DNA of 64,000 bases from Manihot esculenta (GCF_001659605.2 NC_035172.2:22179973-22243972), one strand, 5' to 3'; shown: positions 1 through 12,943, counted from the stretch's first letter. Notes: generated by a model not told the origin, from the letters alone. Program-made: numbers and translations.

Positions 1-2
1 TT

Positions 3-3000
3 GTTGAGGGAAGATGCCTTTCCGCCGACCTTGTGGTTCTAGACTTGACAGATTTTGACGTCATTCTAGGGATGGACTGGTTATCTACCCATGGTGCTAC
101 CTTGGACTGCAGGAACAAGGTAGTCAGGTTCAGAGGTCAGGATGGGTCAGAGGTTGTCTTCAGGGGAGACAGGAGGGGTACACCTAGAGGTCTGATATCA
201 GCTCTTCAGGCTCGTAGGTTGCTTAGGAAGGGATGTCAGGGGTATTTGGCTCATGTGAGAGAGCTTAGCAGTCAGGTTAGAGAGCCCGCCTCGGTGCCAC
301 TCGTTAGAGAGTTTCTAGACGTCTTCCCAGACGAGCTGCCAAGTTTACCACCTGTTAGGGAGATAAAGTTCGAGATAGAACTGATGCCTAGAACCCGACC
401 GATCTCTATCCCTCCCTACAGGATGGCTCCAGCCAAGTTGAAAGAATTGAAAGAACAGTTGCAAGAACTGGTAGAAAAGGGTTTCATCTGACAGAGTACC
501 TCACCTTGGGGTGCTCCAGTGCTGTTTGTGAAAAAGAAAGATGGATCCCTTAGACTTTGTATCGACTACAGGCAGTTGAACAAGGTCACTACCAAGAATA
601 AGTACCCGTTGCCGAGGATCGACGATCTATTCGACCAGCTAGCAGGAGCAGGTTGTTTCTCCAAGATAGATCTGAGATCCAGGTACCATCACCTGAGGAT
701 AAGAGAAGAAGATGTGCCAAAGACAGCTTTCAGGACCAGATATGGGCATTTTGAGTTCCTTGTGATGCCGTTCGGGTTAACCAACGCCCCTGCAGCATTC
801 ATGGATCTCATGAACAGAGTGTTTAGCCAATACCTGGATCACTTTGTTATTGTCTTCATAGATGATATCTTAGTGTATTCTAGGAATGCAGAGGAGCATG
901 CCCATCATCTGAGGTTGGTTCTGCAGACCTTAAGGGAACATGGCTTGTATGCCAAGTTCTCTAAGTGTGAGTTCTGGCTGAGGAGCATCTCATTCTTGGG
1001 GCATGTAGTGTCAGAGAATGGAATAGAGGTGGACCCCAAGAAGGTAGAAGCTGTGGCTAACTGGCCTAGACCCACATCAGTGACGGAGATCAGGAGTTTC
1101 TTGGGTTTGGCAGGTTACTACAGGAGGTTCGTCCAGGACTTCTCAAAAGTTGCAACTCCTCTGACCAGACTAACCAGGAAGAATCAAAAGTTTGTGTGGA
1201 CCGACCAGTGCGAAGAGAGTTTTGAAGAGCTTAAGAAGAGGTTGACTTCAGCACCAGTGTTAGCTCTGCCATCTAGTGATGAGGACTTTACAGTCTTCTG
1301 TGATGCGTCCCATGTGGGACTGGGTTGTGTACTAATGCAGAATGAGAGGGTGATTGCTTATGCTTCTAGGCAGCTGAAGAAGCATGAGTTGAATTACACC
1401 ACACATGAGCTAGAGATGGCAGCAGTAATCTTTGCACTCAAGATGTGGAGGCACTACCTTTATGGGGTTAAATGTGAGATCTTCACAGATCATAAGAGCC
1501 TGCAATACATCCTGAGTCAAAGAGATTTGAATTTGAAACAGAGGAGATGGGTAGAGCTGTTGAGTGACTATGATTGCAAGATTCAGTATCATCCGGGTAA
1601 GGCGAATGTCGTGGCAGACGCCCTAAGCCGGAAGTCACTAGGCAGTCTATCCCACATCACGGCAGAGAGGAGACTAGTGGTGAAGGAGTTTTACAAGCTT
1701 ATTGATGAAGGTCTACAGTTGGTGTTGTCTGGTACAGGTGCTTTAGTGGCCCAGATGAGAGTGACACCTGTGTTTCTGGAGCAAGTGGCTCAAAAACAGT
1801 ATGAGGACCCAGAGTTAGTGAAGATTGCCAGGACTGTTCAGTCGGGCAAGGACAGTGAATTCAGATTTGACAGTAAGGGGATCCTCCGCTATGGGAGTCG
1901 ATTGTGTGTACCAGATGACATAGGGCTAAAAGGAGACATTATGAGGGAGGCTCATAATGCAAGATACAGCGTTCACCCCGGAGCTACCAAGATGTATCAA
2001 GATCTGAAGAAAGTTTATTGGTGGCCAGCGATGAAGAAAGAAGTGGCACAGTTTGTGTCAGCCTGCGAAGTGTGTCAGAGGGTGAAGTTGGAACATCAGA
2101 AGCCGGCTGGAATGCTTAACCCGCTACCTATTCTAGAGTGGAAATGGGAGAATATAGCTATGGACTTCGTAGTGGAGTTACCGGCGATGTCCAACAGATT
2201 GGACTCCATATGGGTGATTGTGGACAGACTCACCAAATCTGCTCACTTCATCCCTGTCAGGAGTGGTTATTCTGTGGACAAGTTGGCGCATGTATATGTT
2301 GATGAGATCGTCAGGCTGCATGGGGTCCCTGTTTCTATAGTGTCGGATAGAGGGCCCCAGTTCACCTCCAGGTTTTCGCGGAGTCTGCAGAATGCCATGG
2401 GTACCAGGTTGGATTTTAGCACTGCTTTCCATCCACAGACGGACGGACAATCAGAGAGGACCATCCAGACAATAGAGGATATGCTTAGAATGTGTGTGCT
2501 GGACTTTGGCGATTCTTGGAGGCAGCATCTACCTTTGGTAGAGTTTTCCTACAATAACAGCCATCATGCTAGCATCGGGATGTCTCCATATGAAGCTTTA
2601 TATGGAAGGAAGTGCAGGTCACCTGTTTGCTGGGAGGAGGTTGGAGAAAAGGCCTTGGCAGGGCCTGAGCTAGTAGAGATTACCAGCAGGGTAGTACCCA
2701 TAATCAGAGAAAGGATCAAGACTGTTGCAAGCAGACAGAAGAGTTATACAGACATCCGCAGACGGCAAGTAGAGTTTCAGGAGGGGGATCTGGTATTGCT
2801 CAAGGTGTCCCCAATGAAAGGAGTGGTTCGTTTTGGGAAGAAAGGTAAACTAGCCCCACGATACATCGGACCCTTTGAAATCTTGCAAAAGATGGGGAAT
2901 GTGTCGTACAAGCTAGATTTACCTGCTTCAATGGAAAGAATCCATCCGGTTTTCCATGTTTCTATATTGAGGAAGTTCGTGTCGGATCCGGGCAAGGTTC

Positions 3001-3197
3001 TCAGTGAGCCTGATGTGGAGATCCAAGAAGATCTCACCTATGTTGAGCAGCCAGTACGGATCCTAGACACCCAGATCAGGAAGCTGAGAAACAAGGAAAT
3101 CATGATGGTGAAAGTCCTGTGGAACCACCACAATATGGAAGAATGCACTTGGGAGACACGGGAGTCCATGCTCCAGCAATACCCTTATCTTTTATGA
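3..3197 (+). pseudogene. pol: chromovirus A pol (protease end, RT, RNase H, integrase, chromodomain), one in-frame stop
   Basis: The frame starting at base 3 reads the protease end (DVILGMDWLS), then RT with FIDD at about 859-870, RNase H ([10 protein letters not shown] near 1300), and integrase with an HHCC zinc region (about 1950-2085) and DDE motifs ([25 protein letters not shown]). A chromodomain-like tail ends at 3197. Only one lesion breaks it: a TGA at 489-491 just before the RT core, followed by an otherwise open 892-codon stretch. In family members this position usually carries arginine, so a CGA-to-TGA change by deamination of a methylated CpG is a likely cause (inference). The RT motif DLRSRYHH also departs from the usual DLRSGYHQ. 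Without read-through the polyprotein is not made, although replication-competent relatives could supply proteins in trans. Confidence 0.9.
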
Positions 3198-3292
3198 GGT
3201 TAGTTCCTTGTGAGTTTTATGTGCTTCGTATGTATGATATGTGTATACCATACTATGTGCTAGTTGAGGAACATTCAGGGACAAATGTTCTT

Positions 3293-3305
3293 AAGGGGGG
3301 GAGAA
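3293..3305 (+). other. polypurine tract of chromovirus A
   Basis: A purine run (AAGGGGGGGAGAA) directly abuts the TG that opens the 3' LTR. This is where plus-strand DNA synthesis is primed in LTR retrotransposons. Confidence 0.85.
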
Positions 3306-5521
3306 TGTAATACCCGGCTAGACTCCGGTATCGGAATTCCTATCGTCCGGTGGAATCTCGGATGTCGGAAACCTCTAGTAGGGTAGACACATGTTTTCAT
3401 AAAATGTTTTGATGTGTTTTATGGTTTTAAGCAAGATGGAAATGAGTTTTGCATGAAAACAACCTTCGAGGAAAACTCAGGTTCGGCCGCCGAACATGCA
3501 TGCATTTTGGGTGTGCCTTAGGCCCCCGAAGGCATAAGTGAGGGAAGTCCAGGTCCGGCCGCCGAACCTCAAGTTCTGCCGCCGAACATGGCATGCATGC
3601 GGAGGCACGTTCGGCCCCCGAACGTGGCCTGGCCAGCCACTATAAAAGGGTCCCTTAGCCGAAAACAGGCGAACTTTTCTCCCCATTGTCGGCCAAGGTG
3701 AGCTCTCCGCCATCCCTCGCCATTTTGAGTTCCTTCTTTCAAATCTTTCACAATTTTCACTAGTTTTCACCTTATTTTGAAAATTTTCAAGTTTTGAGCA
3801 AGTTTTGAGCTTGGAGACCCAAGGAAGTTGAAAATCTCCCATCTCCAAGTTTTGGTCGTCCCTCTCTCGATCTTCAAGAAGTAAGGGCCGATCTTAAGCT
3901 CATTCCATGTTTTAAGTAAGTTTTATGAAGATCTATGGGGTAGAATGCATGTTTAGCTTATAGTTAGGTTTTTGAGTTTATGTTGTGTTTTTGAACAATG
4001 TGGCTTGCCAATGCATGTTTGATGTGTTGTAGATGGGGCTTAGGATGGTTTGGAGCCCCTAGGAGCTTGTATGCTTGAGTATGTGTGTTGTAGAATAGGT
4101 TTATGCATGATTGGAAGTTTTGGAGACAAATGTGCATAGAGGAGCCAAGTTTCTGCCCTTTGGCAGAAACCAGGTTCGGCAGCCGAAGGACTTTCGGCCG
4201 CCGAACATGGCTGGGGAGGCAAGCCTTTCGGCTGCCGAAGCCTGCCCCCGAAAAGAGACTTTCGTCTCTGTCTGGGACTTTCGGCCGCCGAAGGTGCCTC
4301 CGAACCTGCCTGGGTTTCGGCTCTGGAGGGACTTTCGGCCGCCGAACCTACCGCCGAAAGTGCCCTGTCCAGCCCTCCTTTGCATGTTTTTGCATGATTG
4401 TTTTGAGGTGTTCTAGGGGGTTTTTGGGGGATGTTCTTAGAGTTATGTTCTAGTTGTTTGGTCCCTCACTTGAGTCCACCTGTGTAGGTTCGGACCCGAG
4501 GAACCGAGGACCCCAGCAGTAAGTTCAGCTGCTTCTGAGTCAGTAGAGCTTCAGCTAGAGGTGAGTAGAATAAACCTTTACGATTTAAAGCAAATAAATT
4601 ATAAAGTTTTTAGCATGTTCATGTATCATGAATGCCATGTGATGAATTAGGTTGTTTGCATTAGAATTCACGAATATGTTGCATTGCATTTATGATGTTA
4701 TATGGATTGGTTATTGGATGATCCTTTAGTCCTCATATGGTATGATGATGATTACGGCATGATATGGTATGGAAGTCCAGGTTGTACCCATTCTACGTCC
4801 CTGGCACATCGGAATGTTATGATATGTTATGTTAAGAGAAAGACCGGTTGTACCCATTCTATATCCCGACACTTTGGAATGTAGAGGACTATTGATGACA
4901 ATACCATCCGAGATGTGATTTGTTGTGATGTGTTGCATTACATGATGGCATGAGAACTTAAATGTTGTTTTTTCATTATTCTGCTCACTGGGCTCTAGTA
5001 GCTCACCCCTTTTCCCTAATCCCCCAGGATTGCAGGTACGGGCTAGACAGAGAAGTCAAGAAGAGTAAAATCATGTGTTTGTAATAGATAGAAAGTGGAC
5101 ATGATAAATTTGTAAGATGATGTAAAGTTTGAATAGTCATGTTATGTATAATGATATTGAGGATTAGAAGTTGTGCTTGACCCTATGGATGTTGTTATTC
5201 CTTTTAATACATGATCTTAGATGTTTTATGATGTTTATGTAAACCAACTCAACACATGTTATGTCACCCTTTGGGGACATTGATGAGATCCCATAGAGGG
5301 GTCAATGTTTATGATTATGACTATGTATAGTGCATGCACAGGTTGAGTTTGGTGTATGAGAGAATGTATGAAAGAAAAGTTTTAATTTTTATGTATGTTG
5401 TTGGTCATGTATGGGATTAAACAGGTTATCAGGATGTATGTTAGGCTTGCTACGGGTCCCGGCGGCCTTAAGCTGATCTGGATCCTAGCGCCGGTAACGG
5501 TCCGATTTTCGGGTCGTTACA
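3306..5521 (+). mobile_element. 3' LTR of chromovirus A
   Basis: The LTR runs from TGTAATACCCGG to GGGTCGTTACA, 2216 bp with TG...CA ends. It has a TATA box at 3641-3649. TTCGGC-N-GCCGAA palindromes lie in two groups: just upstream of the TATA box (3482-3620, including variants) and about 0.5-0.7 kb downstream (4175-4360). Two CCAGG/CCTGG-type units lie at 4771-4806 and 4840-4873. The same family recurs at 25627, 43227 and, as a diverged subfamily, at 15903 and 60413. Confidence 0.92.
3641..3649 (+). promoter_or_regulatory. TATA box in LTR A
   Basis: TATAAAAGG follows a GC-rich stretch. The same box stands in the same context (CCAGCCNCTATAAAAGG) in the LTRs at 25892-25900 and 43574-43582, so it is the conserved LTR core promoter. 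Confidence 0.75.
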
Positions 5522-6766
5522 TATGGCTTTAGAAGTTGGGAAGTATTTGTTCAGAAAAGCTCTAACCATACCATCCCAAGAAGTGATTGATCCAGGTGGT
5601 AAGTAAAATAACCAATCTTTGGCATAATCATCAAGTGAGAATGGGAATGCTCTCAGTTTTACATGCTCTTCAGATATGCCTTACGGCCTCATGGATGAAC
5701 ATACAATGTGAAATTCTTTCAAGTGCTTATGTGAATTTTCATTTTTCAAACCTCTAAATTTAGGTAGTAGATGTATCAAACTTGTTTTGAGCTCAAAAGG
5801 GACTGTCAAAGGTGGGTAAGTGATGCACCATAGTGCTTGATCATCCACAGGGGCTGCCAACTCTCTCAGTGTTCTTTCTCTTGGTATTGGTGCCCTCATG
5901 GCTGGATTTTCTGGTTCAATATCAGCATATACAGCAGGTCCAGCTGGTCTTTGAATAGGGGTAGCAGGTTGCACATGAAATTCAGCCATCTCAGCGGCTG
6001 TTTGGGCAATTTCTGCAGCTGTGTTTGCAAGGGCTGATTCTGCAAATTCTTATGTGGCAGATTTTGGTACAGAAAATTCTAGTTCAGCAGTGTGTGTTTC
6101 AGCAGGCTCTGATTTTTGGACAGTAGCAGGGAATGTAGGCTGTGCTGTTTTTGCAGCTAGCATTGCTGGTTCTATTTGGACAGCAACTTCTGATTCTGTT
6201 GAAGTAATTTCAGTGTGTGCTGTCTCCTAGATAGCAGCCAATGCTTGTTCTATAATTTCTGCAGATGCTATTTTTTGGATAGCAACAAATTCAGCAGGTG
6301 ATGTTTGAGCAGCAGCAGCTTCGGCAGTGACTTGCTGGTCAGCAAGTGCTGTTTGGACAGCAGCAGGGGATGCAGAAGGTGGACGGCAATTGCTGTCTCT
6401 GTTTTCAGTAGCTTGGACAACAACAAATTCTGGACGTTTGACAGGAGGTGCTGCATAATTTTCTTCAACAAAAGTGTGTTGTGCAGCATTGTTTATGGCT
6501 GCCTTTCGGACAACAGCTGGTTTTGTTTCTTGGAACAGCAAGTTTGACAGCGGATTCAGCTTTGATTTCAGTAGTAGGTCGACAAAATTGTTTTGTTTCT
6601 TAGACAGCAGTCTTGACAGTAGGTGCAGAAGGTGATTGTTCAGCAGCATTGTTGAGGGTGGCTTTGAGGCCTGGTTCCTCAGATTGACTTGCTTTCCAAG
6701 TCGCTTGATTGTTCTCTCAATTTTTGGATCGTAAGGTAGAGTTTCCTTGCGTTCAGATCTGGTCAT
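5522..6766 (-). pseudogene. gag: Athila gag N-terminal part, decayed
   Basis: The minus-strand reading begins with an ATG at 6764-6766 and matches the start of the intact Athila gag (YDPKIERTIKRLGKQ against [15 protein letters not shown]). A low-complexity Ala/Gln/Val-rich stretch full of frame changes follows (about 6000-6650). Then comes the conserved gag core, VPFELKTSLIHLLPKFRGL near 5740-5800. The coding frame is broken several times and is truncated by chromovirus A. It matters as a comparison: here the gag ATG is in frame with the downstream gag, unlike in the intact copy. Confidence 0.8.
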
Positions 6767-6794
6767 GAAAGAAAAACAAATTAGTTAAATCAAC

Positions 6795-6812
6795 TCCCCG
6801 ACAACGGCGCCA
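6795..6812 (-). other. tRNA-Asp primer binding site of the decayed Athila
   Basis: On the minus strand, TGGCGCCGTTGTCGGGGA follows the LTR. It complements the 3' end of plant tRNA-Asp with one change and matches the site at 56711-56730 in the intact element. Confidence 0.75.
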
Positions 6813-6817
6813 ATTTT

Positions 6818-8368
6818 TTACTATGCGGTTGTCAAAGCCGGTCAAAAATAACCTTTTCAGTTATCAATAATCTTACAATTAGAGATAGTGGTGAAAGGAT
6901 CGAATACACAGGAAATTGATACTTACCTATCTTTCTTATCAAGACCAAGAAAACAAACTGAAAGCAAAATAAAAGTAAACTGCAAGTAAATTAAAAAAAA
7001 GGGGGGGTTTGAGATTGATTCAATTAAACTAATGATGAAAGCAATAAAGTAAGCGAATAATAAAAATAAAGAGATTCAAATATGAGAAAAGCTCTAGTTG
7101 AAGAATTGGATCCACTTCAGTTGTTGGGATTGATCATTGATATTTAGGTTCCTTTGTTTGATTTAACAAATTAGTTATAGAGATGGAAGACACTTCTCAC
7201 CACCATATCTCTCCTTAAGCATAAATTAATTAGGAAACGTTCTCTAACCAATCACTAATCAACAAGTTGTCAAGGAACGTCCTTGGACCTTAGGCATCTA
7301 ATAACTGTCAATTGCATTAAGAAATAGAGAGACCTAATTCTAGCTACCCAAATATATAGTGATATCGCTAGATCATGCAATTTCCTTAGTTTTTACACCA
7401 AGAGTTACTTATGTTTGAACAATCCAAGTAATTACGGACTTAAAATTATCCAAACTAACAATTTATTACTTTGCAATCAAGAATGAATTGGCCATATTGA
7501 TCAAAATAACAAAGCAGTAATGGAATTAAGCATGAAATTGCATGAATATTGAAAAACAAAAGTTAAACAATGTGTGTTCAGATCTCCCAATCCATAAAAC
7601 AACTAAAGTATCAACCAATCTTCAACTAGAATTAAAGGTTTCAGCCACTCATGGCTGAAACAAAACCAAAAATAAAGAGATGAAGAAAAGATGTGGTCAC
7701 TTGCAATCCCGTATGTGTGTCCAAGGGAGAGTAGAAAAAGCATGGAGAGACTCCTTATGTGTCTTTTTGTACTTGAAAGTGTTGCCCTAGGTCTCCTCGC
7801 TGCCCAAATTGGTCTTCTTTGCTGTCCAAGTTGCTGCCCTTACCGCCCAAGTGTACATTAGTAAGGTGGAGCCTCTTTTTGAATTTTGAATTTTGAATGT
7901 GCAAGACTTGGGGAGCAAGTATGGTCTTGTTTGGCTTCCTTAATAAGCTAAATTTTGAATTTCAAATTTTGAATGTGCATTTTCTAGAGATTTGGCTTCC
8001 TCAATAAGGAAAGGGATTCTTGAAGATTTGAAATTTAAATTTCAGATTGCTCTGCTGACTGCACTTTCCTTATTTGCCACTTTTCTTATTTAGCACTTTC
8101 CTTAATAAGCTGAATCTTAAATTTTGAATTTTGAATGCTCTTGGAGATTTGAAATTTGAATTTCAAATTACTTTCCTTGTTTATCTCCTCTTCAGTTGTA
8201 ACTTGGCATGCTTGCTCTCCTTTGTTCTATTTTAGGCAGTTTTAAGGACATTTTCTCCAAATTACCTCTTTACACCATTTTCTGCAAAATAAGATCAAAA
8301 TCACAAAATTAGGCAGAAAAGTGTAAATTAACATCAATAACATCATGATAAAGGGGTCTAAATTTGGA
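6818..8368 (-). mobile_element. 5' LTR of the decayed Athila
   Basis: It aligns along its length with the Athila LTRs at 49535 and 56736. Shared stretches include GGTTGTC(G/A)AAGCCGGTCAAAA at one end, the passage on 'CTCATGGCTGAAAC' in the middle, and GGCAGTTTTAA...ACATTTTCTCC near the other. It is about 0.5 kb shorter than those LTRs and heavily mutated. The outer end is blurred (placed at about 8352-8375). Confidence 0.75.
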
Positions 8369-11300
8369 CTGATCTCATAAGTCAAATCAGGTTCAATATC
8401 AATTGTCTTAGAAGAAATGATATGAGAAGGATTAGATATGTATCTTCTCAGCATGGATACATGGAAGACATTATGTATCTTATCTAATTCTGGGGGTAGT
8501 GCTAATCTGTAGGCTATCGAACCCACACGTTCAATTATCTCATATGGACCGATAAACCTAGGACTTAACTTTCCCTTTTTGCTAAATCTAAGCACCCTTT
8601 TCCATGGAGAGACTTTAAGAAACACTTTATCTCCAACTTCATATGCTATATCTTTTCTCTTCAAATTTGCATAAGACTTCTGTCTATCTGAAGCTGCTTT
8701 CAACCTTTCCTTGATAGTTCTAACTTTCTCTTCCGTTTCCCTCACCAAATCTAGACCTATCAATTTAGCCTCACTGAGTTCTGTCCAGCACAATGGAGTT
8801 CCACATTTTCTTCCATACAATGCTTCATAAGGTGCCATTTTAATACTTCCCTGATAACTGTTGTTGTATGCAAATTCAATAAATGGAAGGTATCTCTCCC
8901 AGCTCCCTTCGAATTCAATAACACAACTTCTAAGCATATCTTCCAGTGTTTGAATTACCGTTTCAGATTGCCCATCTATTTGAGGATGAAAAGTTGTACT
9001 AAAATTTAACTTACTACCCAGTGCTTCATGCAATTTCTCCCAAAATCTGGATGTGAATCTCGGGTCCCTATTTGAAATAATGGAAAAAGGTACTCCATAT
9101 AATCGAACTATTTCATTGATGTATAGTTCTGCATATTTCTCCAATGGTAAGAAATGCGCTGACTTAGTCAATCTATCTATAATCACCCAGATGACATCTT
9201 TTTTTCTTAGTGTCAGTGGCAATCCCATAACAAAATCCATAGTGATCCTATCCCACTTCCATTCTGGTATGGAAATAGGGTGTAAAAGACCAAATGGAAC
9301 TTGATGCTCAGCCTTCACCTGCTGACAAGTCAGACATTTAGCCATAAATTCAACTATATCTTTCTTCATACCTGGCCACTAATAATGCAATTTCAAATCT
9401 TGATACATTTTAGTGCTACCCGGATGCATAGCATATGAACTATTGTGTGCTTCCTCCAGAATGTTCTTCCTCAAGTCATCAACATTAGGTACACATATTC
9501 TGCCTTCATAATACAAATAGCCTTCATCCTGAACCATATGTTTCTGCTTTTTCCCCTCTTGGACTTGCCTTATCCACAAAACTATTTCAGTATCCCCTTT
9601 TTGTGCTTCTTGGACTTGTTGGAGCAGATTGGGTCTAAGCTTTAGTTCTGCTATGATAGCCCTATCATTAGCTAAAGATAGATGAGCATTCAAAGCTCTT
9701 AGAGCAGCTAAGAATTTCCTGCTAAGTGCATCTACTACCAGATTGGCCTTACCTAAATGATAGTCAATAATGCAGTCATAATCCTTAAGCAACTCTAATC
9801 ATCTTCTCTGTCTCAGGTTAAGCTCCTTTTGTGTGGGCAAATATTTTAAACTTTTATGATTTGTATAGATATAACAGTTTTCTCTATACAAGTAATGCCT
9901 TCATATCTTTAATGCAAAGACTATGGCTGCTAACTCTAAATCATGGGTAGGGTAGTTCTTCTCATGCGGCTTTAATTGTCTTGAAGCATAAGCAACTACC
10001 TTCCCCTCCTGCATGAGTACACAGCCCAGCCCATTATGTGAGACATCATTGTAGATCACAAAATCTTTACCCGACTCTGGTTGTGTAAGGATAGGTGCCT
10101 CTGTAAGTATCTTTTTAAGCTTTTCAAAACTCCTCTGGCATTTGTCATCCCAATCATACTTAACATTCTTGTGCAATAATTTAGTCAATGGGGCAGCAAT
10201 AATTGAAAATCCCTTTACAAACTGCCTAAAGTATCCAGCCAAACCCAGAAAACTCCTAATCTCTACTACGTTCTTAGGTGGTTTCCATTCAAGGATAGCT
10301 TCTATCATTTTAGGGTCTACTCTAATTCCTTTAGCTGAAACAACGTGTCCAAGAAAGGATATATCATTTAGCCAAAACTCACATTTACTAAGCTTGGCAT
10401 AAAGTAGTTTCTCTCTTAGAGTCTTAATACTATCCTCAAATGTTGATCATGATCTTCCTTAGTCTTTGAGTATATTAAGATATCATCTCTGAACACTACT
10501 ACAAATTGATCCAAGTAGGGATGGAAGATGCGGTTCATCAGATCCATGAAAGCTGCAGGAGCATTAGTCAATCCAAAAGGCATAATAAGAAATTCATAGT
10601 GTCTATATCGGGTTCTAAAAGGAGTTTTAGAAACGTCTGTTTCTTTTATCTTCAACTGATGATAACCCGATCTCAAATCAATTTTAGAAAAGACACTTGC
10701 TCCTTTTAGTTGATCAAACAAGTCATCTATTTGGGGCAAAGGATATCTATTTTTAATTGTTACCTTATTTAGTTGCCTGTAATCTATACACAACCTTAGT
10801 GTCCTATCCTTTTTTAATTTTTTACAAACAATACAGGTGCGCCCCAAGGTGAGATACTAGGTCGTATAAAACTCTTGTCAAGCAACTCTTATAATTGTAT
10901 TTTTAACTCTTTTAGTTCAGTAGGTGCCATCCTATAAGGAGCAATAGAGATTGGTGAGGTGTCTGGTATAACATCTATGGCAAATTTCACCTCTCTCTCT
11001 AGTGGTAACACAGGAAAATTATTAGGAAAAACATCAGAGAAATCACACACTGTGGATATGTCATGCACACCTGGATTCTCCTTTTTGGTTTCAAGTGCAC
11101 AGACTAGGTAGGCTTCACAACACTTGCTGATTAATCTCCTAGCTGTAGCGGTTGATATAATATTAGACAGGTAATTTAACCTCTCCCCTACAACTACCAC
11201 ATCGTGATCTGCAAGTGTTTTCAATGTAATTCTTTTTGATCTGCAATCCACTATTACCTGATGCCTAGATAACCGATCCATGCCAAGGATTACATCAAAT

Positions 11301-11492
11301 TCTCTAAAGGGTAACTCTATCAAATCACCATGGAAAAGTCTAACCATGGATGGATATAGGACAATCTCTATATACTTTACTCACTATCACACTATGACCA
11401 AAGGGGTTGGTTACTATTATATTTTGGTTTAGAGAATCTGCCTGTAATTTCCCCTTATTGATAATGGTTAAACATATGTATGAATGTGTAGA
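8369..11492 (-). pseudogene. pol: chromovirus B pol, decayed
   Basis: Pieces in order on the minus strand are: protease (ALIDP near 11493, then DVILGMDRLS near 11280); RT 10847-10416 with conserved [12 protein letters not shown] and [14 protein letters not shown] end and RNase H 10308-9793 ([24 protein letters not shown]); and integrase 9792-8369 (HNSSYAMHPGSTKMYQ, CLTCQQ, MDFVMGLP, NRDPRFTS). The RT catalytic box reads FRDD instead of the usual (Y/F)IDD. In-frame stops occur at 9376-9378 within the integrase zinc region and in the RNase H near 9898, with a frame change between 10308 and 10416. It is non-functional. Confidence 0.88.
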
Positions 11493-12821
11493 TCATGGGT
11501 CTATCAATGCATGCACAGGTTTATCAAAGATTAAGAATGTACCAATAATCACATATGGGGAGTCCCTGTCCTCCTTAGCCCTGATGGCATAAGCTCTAGC
11601 AGGTGTTCTGAAGTCTGGTCTATCTACTGTTTTAGACACCCTCTGACTGGCTAAAGTTGCCCCTGTTTGATTACCTCTACCTCTTCCTCTTCCTCTAGGT
11701 CCAGCAGGAACATGCCTCTCTGCAGGTGGTGCTGATGATACCTGTCCCCTAGGACAATCTCTCATAAGATGCTCAAGGGATCCACACCTGAAGTAAGCCC
11801 CTGTTAGTTTTCTGCAGGGTCCCAAATGCCTTCTACCATAGTGTTCACATACTGGGTATTGTCTCCTGCTTGCCCCTCCTGAATTGGCTACAGTAGTACT
11901 AGTTTGCTGCCCAAACCTTCCTGCAAAACTCTACGCTGGTGGCTGCCTTTATCTCTGTACTTGACTCTGCCTTGATGGTTGGGCACCCCTTTGTCTCTTG
12001 ATAGGTGCCTAAGAGGCTGAGGATTGCCCTTGTATCTTGGTTTTCCCTCTCTTCTATTGTTCTTTCTGTCTCCAGCTCTGTTCTTCTTCTTTTAACTTTT
12101 TTATATTCAATGCTGCATTTACTGGAGTAGAGAACTCTCTGATGGGATGGGCTGCCAAAAGCACCCTAATGTCATTATGCAAACCTTGCTCAAATTTCTT
12201 ACATCTAGCTTCCTCTGTAGGCACCATTTCACGGGCATAATTACTCAGTCTGATGAAATATTTTTCATACTCACTAACAGTCATCTTGCCCTGCCTCAAA
12301 TACATGAACTCTCTTCTCTTTTCATCTAGATATAAATCTCCAATATACTTCTTCTGAAACTCAACTAGAAAGAATTCCCAAGTACGCTGCTCAGGTTGCA
12401 CTGTTTGTGATGTAGTGTCCCACCACTAATAGGCTTCCTCTTGTAACAAAGCAGCTGCAGAAGCCACACTATCTGGTGGTGTGCATTGGAGCTGCTGCAA
12501 CACTCTCTCTGTACTTTGCAGCCAGTACTCCGCTGCTAGAGCATCATCTTCTCTTCTACCTTTAAATTCAATAGCTCCATATTTTCTAAGCTTGTCTATT
12601 AGTGGTCTAGCAAGAGCCTGCACATGTCCTGCAACTGGTGGTGGCTCATGAGGTGCTGCCCCTGAAACTCGTCTAAGCATATCTGCCAACTGTTATAAGA
12701 ATGCATCTTGTCCTGGCCTATCTTCACCAGGAGGAACTGGTGCAACTGCTGGCTCAACGGGCTCTAAGGGGGCATGACTTCTCACCTCCTCATCCATAGC
12801 ACGCTGTGATTCCTCAGACAT
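11493..12821 (-). pseudogene. gag: chromovirus B gag, decayed
   Basis: An ATG at 12819-12821 begins MSEESQRAMDEEV. The retrotransposon gag core follows (YWLQSTERVLQQLQC, RTWEFFLVEFQKKY, EFMYLRQGKMTVSEYEKYF). A zinc knuckle with a degenerate spacing lies near 11780 (CGSLEHLMRDC), followed by a Gly/Arg-rich run. A TAA near 12690 and a TAG near 12428 interrupt the frame, and it is lost around 12050. A related gag scrap occurs at 39560-39857. Confidence 0.85.
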
Positions 12822-12943
12822 CCTCTGTAAATAATTAAAGACACAAAATAGGTCTGCATCAATTTTACGGAGATACATCATAACCTTGACACATTTGGCA
12901 TGTACATTCAATTATGCTATATCCTAGAACCGCCTAAACCTCT

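Larger units (their letters stand above)
1..5521 (+). mobile_element. Ty3/gypsy chromovirus A, 3' part (pol and 3' LTR)
   Basis: The window opens inside the protease of a Ty3/gypsy element and runs through RT, RNase H, integrase and a C-terminal chromodomain to a 3' LTR. A chromodomain with LTRs of about 2.2 kb fits the Tekay/Del clade of plant chromoviruses. Gag and the 5' LTR lie left of the window. The element ends exactly where minus-strand Athila gag sequence begins at 5522, so it probably inserted into that older element. The left target-site duplication is outside the window and cannot be checked. Confidence 0.9.
5522..8368 (-). mobile_element. degenerate Athila-type fragment (gag, PBS, 5' LTR)
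   Basis: On the minus strand this holds an LTR, a tRNA-Asp primer site and the first part of gag, all homologous to the complete Athila at 49535-58795. The order LTR-PBS-gag shows the 5' end of a minus-strand element. Its gag is cut at 5521 by chromovirus A, so the rest should lie left of the window. Many stops and frameshifts mark it as old. The right edge against chromovirus B is placed only to within about 20 bp. Confidence 0.85.

Noticed and set aside
4101..4453. Open frames with repeated FGGR/RRTFG-like peptides, also at 26311-26895, 16720-17040 and 60963-61934
   Set aside because: The repeats are translations of the TTCGGC-N-GCCGAA palindromes in the LTRs and read on both strands, so they are DNA-level structure rather than genes.
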